Notes under the pieces: generated by a model
Databases searched by the model: none
Told to the model about the DNA's origin: nothing
The model's input: the letters and a program-made list of their open reading frames with translations, nothing else
Part shown: positions 1 to 4,671 of the stretch, piece by piece
How positions within the stretch are numbered: position 1 is the first letter of the stretch
How the letters are laid out: each line of letters opens with the position of its first letter
Translations under genes and position numbers: made by a program
Assembly: GCA_902772085.1 (NCBI GenBank)
Contig: CACXZL010000163.1
Coordinates: forward strand, 1 to 5,264
Length of the DNA: 5,264 nucleotides
Reading direction: 5' to 3'
From: an uncultured Coriobacteriaceae bacterium
GTDB taxonomy: Bacteria; Actinomycetota; Coriobacteriia; Coriobacteriales; Atopobiaceae

Positions 1-726
1 ACGCCTTTCCAGAACCCAGCCAACAAAGAACCCAAGCGCCCAGCCCACGTTTTTGTACGAGTCGTTTACCATTTTCATCGGATCCACGAGAAGCTTGCCA
101 GCGCTATCGTAATCCATCGGATACGGCTTTATGGTCACGTATACCATGCAGGCAAGGCTCACGCCCACACCTATAGCCGCCACGATGATGTCTCGCTCTG
201 GATGCGCCTCAAGCTTTTTTTCTATATAGCCAGCAAGAAGCATCAAGGCAAAGCCAGTAACAAGTGCCACAAACACATCCTGAGGAGTATGCACGCCGAG
301 CCAGTTACGCGAAAAACCAACAAGCATAGTTATCACGATAAGACCAACTCTCAAAGCCATGTTTATACCACGCCGCATGGCAATACCACCAAAGAGCGAT
401 ACTGCATTTGCCGTGTGGCCACTCGGAAACGAATAGCCCGTTGCCTTCGCAAGCGCGCTTTCCACAGGCTGCAGGGCTGAGTTGTGAATCCAAGGGCGAT
501 AAATACATGCTGTTGTTTTTATGAGACCATTTGCCACGCGGTTGAAGCTCCAACCCATAAGCACGTATGTCCCAAGCGCTTTGTCTACGCACCAATACAG
601 CACGCAGAGCGCCAAAAGCATGAACGGCATCTCGCCATAGGTAGTCATCCTTGAGAAGAAGTCATCGAAAAAGCCACCAGTCGCCTCTCTTAGGCCTTGC
701 AGGAACAATAGATAATCAATGTCCAT
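1..726 (-). CDS. PAP2-family membrane phosphatase, C-terminus cut by window edge
   Basis: The frame is open from ATG at 726 down to base 1 (242 codons, no stop), so the 3' end lies outside the window. The three PAP2 (type 2 phosphatidic acid phosphatase) signature blocks are all visible: K70-x6-R77-P78, PSGH at 101-104, and SRNWLGVHTPQD at 139-150, which supplies the conserved Arg140, His146 and Asp150. His104 and His146 would be the acid/base and nucleophile residues by family analogy. Hydrophobic stretches near 33-48, 123-138, 151-167, 180-199 and 228-239 fit a multi-pass membrane enzyme that removes phosphate from a lipid phosphate or pyrophosphate; the substrate (phosphatidate, undecaprenyl pyrophosphate or other) cannot be read from sequence. 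The start is supported by AAGGGGAG about 5 bases upstream. Codon use (six ATA-Ile, AGA-Arg, CTA-Leu, many A/T-ending codons) differs clearly from thrS, which may indicate a different origin or low expression. Confidence 0.9.
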   Translation of the reverse strand, partial: MDIDYLLFLQGLREATGGFFDDFFSRMTTYGEMPFMLLALCVLYWCVDKALGTYVLMGWSFNRVANGLIKTTACIYRPWIHNSALQPVESALAKATGYSFPSGHTANAVSLFGGIAMRRGINMALRVGLIVITMLVGFSRNWLGVHTPQDVFVALVTGFALMLLAGYIEKKLEAHPERDIIVAAIGVGVSLACMVYVTIKPYPMDYDSAGKLLVDPMKMVNDSYKNVGWALGFFVGWVLERR

Positions 727-767
727 GACACTCCCCTTGTGTAGGCACTTACAAAGAGATTCGTATT

Positions 768-793
768 ACGTACATCAAGTGAAAAATGTACGT
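768..793. repeat. 8-bp perfect inverted repeat upstream of the PAP2 gene
   Basis: ACGTACAT at 768-775 and ATGTACGT at 786-793 are perfect reverse complements separated by 10 bases (18 bp from arm start to arm start). The element lies 42-67 bases upstream of the PAP2 start codon. It could be a dimeric operator or a 5'-UTR stem-loop. A TATATT hexamer on the minus strand at 810-815 is the only -10-like candidate I can see upstream of it and it has no convincing -35, so promoter and operator assignments are weak. Confidence 0.45.
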
Positions 794-825
794 CAGCACA
801 TAGGGTTGCAATATAACGAAAAATA

Positions 826-1131
826 TCACAATCGTTGTTCAAGCGAAAGTATGAGCTCTTTCGCATCCACTTGCTCGCACACGAGCTCGTGCCACTCCCC
901 CATCGTCCGGTACAGGACCACAGGACCAAACCCGCCTACGAGCGTATGCGACGCCTCCGCGAACAAGGAATCGGACTTGAGGCCGGGATAGCGCACCGCC
1001 TCGACGCGAGGATGGCACCGCAGATAGTTAGCCACCACCTGCGCCACATCGGAGACGAGCCGCCATCGTTGGCGGCCCATCTTTTCCGATAGCTCAACAA
1101 GTTCTTCGAGAGAGACCGAATCCCTAGCCAC
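826..1131 (-). CDS. Small protein resembling the C-terminal-domain start of Cys/Met-metabolism PLP enzymes
   Basis: A 101-residue frame starts with GTG at 1131, inside the end of thrS (8-bp overlap, GTGGCTAG), and stops with TGA at 826. Residues ~29-70 (VAQVVANYLRCHPRVEAVRYPGL, then a spacer, then GGFGPVV) match the familiar hinge of cystathionine gamma-synthase/methionine gamma-lyase-type enzymes, whose pattern is 'A-x-x-L-x-x-HP-x-V-x-x-V-x-YPGL ... GFG'. Those enzymes are ~380-400 residues; here the PLP-binding lysine domain and most of the C-terminal domain are absent, so it should not be a transsulfuration enzyme by itself. An in-frame TGA eight codons upstream of the GTG rules out a longer form. 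GC-ending codons and overlap with thrS suggest it is translated, probably by coupling, since the Shine-Dalgarno is poor. Met18, preceded by CGGAAAAG, is an alternative start (84 residues). It may be a gene remnant or a retained accessory protein; function unknown. Confidence 0.65.
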   Translation of the reverse strand: MARDSVSLEELVELSEKMGRQRWRLVSDVAQVVANYLRCHPRVEAVRYPGLKSDSLFAEASHTLVGGFGPVVLYRTMGEWHELVCEQVDAKELILSLEQRL

Positions 1132-2890
1132 GGCGCTCGGAGATCTCGGCAGTCACGTCGGCAATGAAGGCGTCAAGGTCGGTCTGGTGCGTCTCGTTGC
1201 TACGGTCGCGCACGCTGATGTTTCCGGCTTCCTTCTCTTTCTCGCCGAGAATGAGCATGTAGGGCACCCGGTCGATGGCCCGCGCCTCACGAATCTTGTA
1301 GCCGATCTTCTCGTCGCGCTCGTCCACCTTCACGCGCACGCCTGCTGCGCGAAGCTTCGCCCCGACCTCAAGCGCATAGTCGCGGGTCTTCTCGGATACG
1401 GGAAGCACCTTGACCTGGCAAGGGGAAAGCCACGTGGGGAACTTGCCCGCATACTGCTCGGTAAGCATGCCGATGAAGCGCTCGAAGCTGCCGAAGCCGG
1501 CGCGGTGGATCATGATAGGCTGGTGCTTCTCGCCGTCGGCGCCGGTGTACTCGAGCTGGAAGTTGTGCGGCAGCTGGAAGTCGAGCTGGATGGTGCCGCA
1601 CTGCCAGGTGCGGCCCAGGCAGTCCTGCAGGTGGAAGTCGATCTTTGGCCCGTAAAAGGCGCCGTCGCCCTCGTTTACGATGTAGTCCACGCCCATGGAG
1701 TCGAGCGCCTCCTTGAGGCCGGCCTCGGCGCGCGCCCAGTCCTCGTCGGAGCCCATGGAGTTTTCCGGACGAGTGGACAGCTCTACGTGATACGGGAAGC
1801 CAAACTGCTGATAGTACGCAGTGATGAGGTGCGCCGTGTCCGTCACCTGCTCGGTGATTTGCTCGGGCGTGATGAAGAGGTGCGCGTCGTCCTGTGTGAA
1901 GGATCGTACGCGGAAGAGGCCGTGCAGGGCGCCCCTCATCTCATGGCGATGGTCGAGACCGGCCTCGGCAAGCTTGAGCGGTAGGTCGCGGTAGCTACGC
2001 GGGCGACTCTTGTAGATGAGGCACGCGCCCGGGCAGTTCATGGGCTTTACGGCGTAGTCTTCCTCGTCGATGAGGGTGGTGTACATGTTTTCCTTGTAAT
2101 GGTCCCAGTGCCCCGAGGTCTCCCAAAGCTTGCGGGAGAGGATGATTGGCGTGTTCACCTCGTCGTAGTCGTACTTCTCCTGCATCTCGTGCCAGTAGTC
2201 CATGAGGGCGTTGCGCAGGCGCATGCCGTTGGGCAGCCAGAACGGGAAGCCCGGACCCTCGTCGGCAAACATGAAGAGCTCCATCTCCTGGCCGATGCGA
2301 CGATGGTCGCGCTTCTTTGCCTCCTCGAGCAGACGCTCGTACTCGGCAAGCTCGGCCTTCGAGCCAAAGGCGACGCCGTTGATGCGGGTGAGCATCTTGT
2401 TCTTCGAGTCGTTCTTCCAGTAGGCGCCGCTCACGCCCGTGAGTTTGAATGCCTTGAGCGCCTTGGTGTACATGAGGTGAGGTCCCACGCACATGTCCAC
2501 GTACTCGCCCTGCTTGAAGAAGGTGATGCGCGCGTCCGCGTCGAGGTCGCCGATGTGCTCGACCTTGTACTTCTCGCCACGCTCCCGCATGTGCGCGATG
2601 GCCTCCTCGCGGGGAAGCTCGTAGGTCTCGAACTTGAGGTTCTCCTTGCAGATCTTGCGCATCTCGGCCTCGATCGCGGGGAAGTCGTCCTCGCTGAGCT
2701 TCACGCCCTCAGGCAGGTCGATGTCGTAGTAGAAGCCGTTCTCCGTTGCAGGGCCGTAGCCGAAGTCCGCCTCGGGATACAGACGCTTGATCGCCTGAGC
2801 AAGAATGTGGGAAGCGCTATGGCGGATGACGTGCAGCTCCTCCTCGGGTGCGATGTCTGCCACGTGGCCGTCGTTATACAGAACTTTCAT
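1124..2890 (-). CDS. thrS: Threonyl-tRNA synthetase lacking the TGS domain
   Basis: This class II synthetase charges tRNA-Thr in the cytoplasm. In order: an N2 editing domain (~20-195) with HSASH (H24, H28) and C134-x3-H138, the four residues that hydrolyse mischarged Ser-tRNA; a catalytic core (~200-485) with the zinc ligands C286 (MNCPG), H337 (QDDAH) and H462 (IHRA), motif 2 around 314-330 (DHRHEMRG...LFRVRSF) and motif 3 around 462-473 (GSFERFIG); and an anticodon-binding domain (~487-588). At 588 residues it is about 50 shorter than the E. coli enzyme (642) because the N-terminal TGS domain is missing: only ~20 residues precede the editing domain. The start is firm: AAAAGGAG lies 8 bases upstream of ATG, and an in-frame TAG at 2918-2920 blocks extension. 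After MNCPG the residues are AC where many bacterial enzymes have H; the zinc set itself is intact. The 3' end overlaps the next ORF by 8 bp. Confidence 0.97.
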   Translation of the reverse strand: MKVLYNDGHVADIAPEEELHVIRHSASHILAQAIKRLYPEADFGYGPATENGFYYDIDLPEGVKLSEDDFPAIEAEMRKICKENLKFETYELPREEAIAHMRERGEKYKVEHIGDLDADARITFFKQGEYVDMCVGPHLMYTKALKAFKLTGVSGAYWKNDSKNKMLTRINGVAFGSKAELAEYERLLEEAKKRDHRRIGQEMELFMFADEGPGFPFWLPNGMRLRNALMDYWHEMQEKYDYDEVNTPIILSRKLWETSGHWDHYKENMYTTLIDEEDYAVKPMNCPGACLIYKSRPRSYRDLPLKLAEAGLDHRHEMRGALHGLFRVRSFTQDDAHLFITPEQITEQVTDTAHLITAYYQQFGFPYHVELSTRPENSMGSDEDWARAEAGLKEALDSMGVDYIVNEGDGAFYGPKIDFHLQDCLGRTWQCGTIQLDFQLPHNFQLEYTGADGEKHQPIMIHRAGFGSFERFIGMLTEQYAGKFPTWLSPCQVKVLPVSEKTRDYALEVGAKLRAAGVRVKVDERDEKIGYKIREARAIDRVPYMLILGEKEKEAGNISVRDRSNETHQTDLDAFIADVTAEISERRG

Positions 2891-2910
2891 GAAGAAATCT
2901 CCTTTTGATT

Positions 2911-2941
2911 CGGTAACCTACTTATTATGCCACAGTCACCG
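2911..2941 (-). promoter_or_regulatory. Candidate thrS promoter inside an inverted repeat
   Basis: On the minus strand TGGCATAAT gives an extended -10 (TGn plus CATAAT, 5/6 to consensus; hexamer at 2924-2929), with no good -35. It would start RNA near 2917 and leave a leader of about 27 bases that contains the AAAAGGAG ribosome binding site. The -10 is bracketed by CGGTAAC (2911-2917) and GTCACCG (2935-2941), complementary at 6 of 7 positions (the odd pair is G-U as RNA) across a 17-base spacer, so a repressor site is possible. No T-box motif (TGGNACC with GCG) was found upstream of thrS. Confidence 0.4.
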
Positions 2942-2958
2942 ACCAAGTGCACGTTATG

Positions 2959-3010
2959 GTCTTGGTTCCCAAGACGTGCGCACGTTTGCGCACGATAGCA
3001 GGTTATCGTG
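2959..3010. repeat. Cluster of three dyads and a direct repeat upstream of thrS
   Basis: GTCTTGG-TTC-CCAAGAC (2959-2975) is a 7-bp perfect stem with a 3-base loop. It runs directly into ACGTGCGCACGT (2974-2985), a perfect 12-bp palindrome. TGCGCACG occurs at 2977-2984 and again at 2987-2994, exactly 10 bp apart, and a relative (GTGCACG) is at 2947-2953. CACGATA (2991-2997) and TATCGTG (3004-3010) form a third 7-bp stem with a 6-base loop. If thrS starts at the 2924-2929 promoter, these sites lie from about the -35 position upward, where a regulator would bind; if transcription starts further up they would be leader hairpins. Confidence 0.55.
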
Positions 3011-3059
3011 GAGCGGCCAACAGACAGGAGAGCTGTCAACCAAGGACGCGCTGCCCGAT

Positions 3060-3089
3060 GCCTGACAAAAGGACTCGCCTGTCAAAAGG
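3060..3089. repeat. 13-bp direct repeat, 17-bp period
   Basis: GCCTGACAAAAGG (3060-3072) and GCCTGTCAAAAGG (3077-3089) match at 12 of 13 positions and lie 17 bp apart. A looser relative (GCTGTCAACCAAGG) is at 3032-3045. Read on the minus strand each contains TTGACA or TTGTCA, but no -10 lies at the right distance, so these look more like binding sites or duplication remnants than promoters. Confidence 0.45.
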
Positions 3090-3209
3090 TGCAGACTTCC
3101 TCTTCACATCTCCCCTTTTGATCTCGCGCAATATGATTGCAAGGTGGGATTCTTTCATGCGCCAGCCACATTGGGCCACCTTTGCGCATGGCGGAGGCCG
3201 CACCCGCCA

Positions 3210-3408
3210 AGGCTGGATTTTCTATGCCCGCTCACTTCGAAAACGGGCTTCGGGTTTGAAATTTGGGGCCGCTTTTCCCATATGGGCGGTATGGCATCTT
3301 CCGTCTTCGCAGGTAGAAGGCTCGTTAATTAGACCCCGTAATTTCAGAGCTCGATATTTCAAACCCGAAGTCGTTTTTCGAAGTGAGCGGGGACAAAAAA
3401 TCCAGCCT
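3210..3408. repeat. 199-bp near-palindromic element with 53-bp inverted arms (MITE-like or structured RNA)
   Basis: Arm 3210-3262 is the reverse complement of arm 3356-3408 at 47 of 53 positions; the inner 36 bases (3227-3262 against 3356-3391) match at 33. The arms carry AGGCTGGATTTT at the outer end, then CCCGCTCACTTCGAAAA, then CTTCGGGTTTGAAAT at the inner end. The 93-base centre holds CCCATATGGG (a perfect palindrome at 3277-3286) and no plausible gene. I could not find convincing target-site duplications outside the arms. Either a small non-autonomous transposon-like repeat or a locus giving a long hairpin RNA would fit; the structure is certain, the class is not. Confidence 0.85.
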
Positions 3409-3475
3409 CACGTCGTGCCAACCCGATCTCCGCGTGGCTCGTCGCTGAACGACCGAACGTCAGGCGGGCTGAGGT

Positions 3476-3490
3476 GGGCCGGCCCTCACC
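3476..3490. repeat. GGGCCGGCCC palindrome
   Basis: A perfect 10-bp palindrome at 3476-3485. The flanking GGT (3473-3475) can pair with ACC (3488-3490) over a two-base bulge. There is no T-run on either side, so it is not a rho-independent terminator. Confidence 0.35.
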
Positions 3491-3534
3491 AGGTGAAGGA
3501 TCGTCAGAGACCTGATTGCCGCGCCATGGAAAGC

Positions 3535-3574
3535 AAGGGGTAGACCCTTCACGGACCTGCCAAGAACCGTGAAG
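3535..3574. repeat. Overlapping hairpins with CTTCACGG/CCGTGAAG arms
   Basis: CTTCACGG (3547-3554) and CCGTGAAG (3567-3574) are a perfect 8-bp inverted repeat with a 12-base spacer. Overlapping it, AAGGG (3535-3539) and CCCTT (3545-3549) form a 5-bp hairpin with a 5-base loop, and GTGAAGG at 3493-3499 could pair with CCTTCAC at 3546-3552. The three pairings are mutually exclusive. No function is evident. Confidence 0.4.
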
Positions 3575-3600
3575 TCGGCGCCACCAATGAATCGTGCGCG

Positions 3601-3680
3601 GCGGAGGGGCGCCTGGCACGGCGGAGGGATGCCCAGCGAAGCGGAGGGGCGCCCGGGACGGCGCAGGGACGCCCGCTTAC
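3601..3680. repeat. Four tandem 20-bp units, each with a GGG-NN-GCC core
   Basis: Four units lie head to tail without gaps at 3601-3620, 3621-3640, 3641-3660 and 3661-3680. Positions 1-3 (GCG), 5-8 (AGGG) and 11-13 (GCC) are invariant; units 1 and 3 agree at 18 of 20 bases and unit 4 is the most diverged. Each unit centres on a partial dyad: GGGGCGCCT, GGGATGCCC, GGGGCGCCC (inside an 8-bp perfect palindrome, 3647-3654) and GGGACGCCC. A 20-bp period places the cores on nearly the same face of the helix. The array ends at the -35 region proposed for the HD-domain gene, which favours a regulator-binding array; a neutral minisatellite is the alternative. Confidence 0.8.
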
Positions 3681-3706
3681 CACGTAGCACGGCGATGTGC
3701 TAGAGT
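3677..3706 (+). promoter_or_regulatory. Candidate promoter of the HD-domain gene with overlapping dyad
   Basis: TTACCA (3677-3682, 4/6 to the -35 consensus), an 18-bp spacer, and TAGAGT (3701-3706, 4/6) preceded by TGC, an extended -10. The predicted start is near 3713, giving a leader of about 100 bases. A perfect 6-bp inverted repeat, TAGCAC-GGCGAT-GTGCTA (3685-3702), fills the spacer and touches the -10, the usual place for an operator. Confidence 0.4.
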
Positions 3707-3719
3707 GCCGTATGGAGAA

Positions 3720-3766
3720 AGCGGCAAGTCGCTGCAAAAACCGCCCTTTGCCGCTCATCCTGGCAA
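3720..3766 (+). promoter_or_regulatory. Leader hairpins with two competing pairings
   Basis: AGCGGCAA (3720-3727) pairs perfectly with TTGCCGCT (3748-3755) over a 20-base loop. The same TTGCC (3748-3752) can instead pair with GGCAA at 3762-3766. Only one pairing can exist at a time. This is compatible with a conformational switch in the HD gene leader, but there is no T-run or known riboswitch consensus, and the second stem is only 5 bp. Confidence 0.3.
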
Positions 3767-3812
3767 CGGTTTCAGTGATAACTCATCCTCGGCACAAACA
3801 TGGAGGAAAGCT

Positions 3813-4586
3813 ATGCAAGTGGACAGACGACATGCGTCCCGCGAATTCGCAACCTACGTGGCAGCGTACGACCCGACCAATCCACGCATAGCGCTCAAGA
3901 TCGCACATACGTATCGCGTAGCCGAGCTGTGCGACGAGATTGCGAAGGCCGAGGGCCTCGACGCAGACCTCGCCTGGATCTGTGGCCTTCTTCACGACAT
4001 AGGCCGATTCGAACAAGTGCGCCGCTTCGACACGTTCAACGACGCCGCATCGGTGCGTCACGCGCAGCTGAGCGCAGGGATCCTCTTTGACACGCAAGAC
4101 CCACGCGGGCCGCAGATCCGCCGTTACGTGAACGACCCTTCACATGACGACCTTATTCGCACCGCGATCTCCACGCACAGCGACTACCAGCTGCCCCCAA
4201 ACATGGACCCCGAGACGCGCGCATACTGCGACCTGTTGCGCGACGCCGACAAGATCGACATCATCAGGGTGAACTGCCTCTGCCCCATCGAGGACATCTA
4301 CGGCGTGAGTGCGGACGCGATGGACCGGAGCAAGCTCTCCCCCGCCGTCGTGCAAACGTTTTTTGAGCACCGTACGATTCCGCGCGACATCCGCGCATTT
4401 CCCGCCGACATTCTCGTGAGCCACATATGCTTTGCCTGGGAGCTCGTCTATCCTTCAAGCCGGCGCATCATCCTCGAGCAGGGCTATCTCAAACAAATGC
4501 TCAACCGTCGTTTCTCTGACGCCACGACCCAAGAGACGTTCTCGCGCTTGGCGGCACATCTGCAGAGCGAATTCATGAAAAACTGA
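3813..4586 (+). CDS. HD-domain phosphohydrolase (predicted)
   Basis: A 257-residue soluble protein with the metal-binding layout of the HD superfamily: H32 (KIAHTYRV), H61-D62 (LLHDIGRFEQ), H122 (ISTHSDYQLP) and D146 (LRDADKIDIIR), with a further conserved-looking H83. Proteins of this type use one or two divalent metals to hydrolyse phosphomonoester or phosphodiester bonds, often in nucleotides; nothing here fixes the substrate. The frame opens further upstream to 3594, but that extension translates the 20-bp repeats and the promoter. ATG at 3813 is preferred because GGAGGAAAG sits 6 bases before it and the HD domain begins soon after. The C-terminal ~100 residues continue as helical sequence without a second recognisable domain. 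It is transcribed away from thrS and meets the zinc-ribbon gene tail to tail. No gene name is assigned. Confidence 0.9.
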   Translation: MQVDRRHASREFATYVAAYDPTNPRIALKIAHTYRVAELCDEIAKAEGLDADLAWICGLLHDIGRFEQVRRFDTFNDAASVRHAQLSAGILFDTQDPRGPQIRRYVNDPSHDDLIRTAISTHSDYQLPPNMDPETRAYCDLLRDADKIDIIRVNCLCPIEDIYGVSADAMDRSKLSPAVVQTFFEHRTIPRDIRAFPADILVSHICFAWELVYPSSRRIILEQGYLKQMLNRRFSDATTQETFSRLAAHLQSEFMKN

Positions 4587-4636
4587 CGCCTCCCCTCCCG
4601 CAAGCATTCAGCTGTCAGGGTGATGGGGAGGCATCA
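4584..4636 (-). terminator. Long hairpin between convergent genes, terminator for the zinc-ribbon gene
   Basis: GCCTCCCC (4588-4595) and GGGGAGGC (4625-4632) are perfect complements, and TGA (4584-4586) pairs with TCA (4634-4636). Read on the minus strand the join between them is a U-G pair, giving a 12-bp stem followed by G and five Ts, a good rho-independent terminator. On the plus strand that position is a C-A mismatch and the tail is only ATCATCTTTCT, so it is weaker for the HD gene. The 29-base loop can fold further (CCC/GGG and AGC/GCT). The stem includes the HD gene's stop codon, and the minus-strand T-run is the complement of that gene's last codons. Confidence 0.7.
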
Positions 4637-4639
4637 TCT

Positions 4640-4671
4640 TTCTACTGGACACGGGTTCTACTGGATACGGG
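4640..4671. repeat. 16-bp tandem duplication across the zinc-ribbon gene stop
   Basis: TTCTACTGGACACGGG (4640-4655) is followed at once by TTCTACTGGATACGGG (4656-4671), 15 of 16 identical. The right copy contains the last codons and TAG stop of the minus-strand gene. The left copy carries the same codons and a second TAG just past the stop, so it is a duplicated, untranslated gene end. Confidence 0.8.

Larger units (their letters stand above)
2891..3812. other. Divergent intergenic region, 922 bp, non-coding and repeat-rich
   Basis: The region lies between the divergent starts of thrS and the HD-domain gene. The open frames here are Arg/Ser/Pro/Trp-rich, lack ribosome binding sites and run through inverted repeats, so I do not call a protein. 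It contains, in order: the thrS promoter, dyads at 2959-3010, a 13-bp direct repeat at 3060-3089, a small hairpin GCAAT-ATG-ATTGC (3128-3140), the 199-bp inverted-repeat element (3210-3408), a GGGCCGGCCC palindrome (3476-3485), hairpins at 3535-3574, four 20-bp tandem units (3601-3680), and the HD promoter and leader (3677-3812). I could not recognise tRNA, tmRNA, RNase P RNA, SRP RNA or a known riboswitch in it. Confidence 0.75.

Noticed and set aside
1187..1984. 265-codon plus-strand open frame opposite thrS
   Set aside because: It is a shadow of the GC-rich thrS codons on the other strand (long Val/Leu/Ala/His runs), with no independent support.
3040..3112. Short minus-strand leader peptide for thrS attenuation (GTG start near 3105, about 23 codons)
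   Set aside because: It has no threonine codons, its Shine-Dalgarno is too close to the start, and no terminator with a T-run follows before thrS.
2897..3122. Repeat of the thrS ribosome-binding segment (2897-2909 and 3108-3122, minus strand)
   Set aside because: The similarity is short and purine-rich, and the upstream copy leads only to ATG-TGA, so it may be chance or an old duplication with no function.
2891..3200. T-box riboswitch for thrS
   Set aside because: I searched the minus strand by eye for the TGGNACC/GCG core followed by a terminator and found none.
3210..3408. CRISPR array or complete insertion sequence
   Set aside because: There are only two inverted arms, not regularly spaced direct repeats, and no transposase gene lies between them.
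2947..3543. 198-codon plus-strand open frame across the intergenic region
   Set aside because: It has no ribosome binding site, an Arg/Ser/Pro/Trp-rich composition, and it reads through both arms of the inverted repeat; no family resemblance.
3594..3812. N-terminal extension of the HD-domain protein
   Set aside because: It would translate the 20-bp tandem repeats and promoter into low-complexity Gly/Ala/Arg sequence, whereas ATG at 3813 has a strong ribosome binding site.
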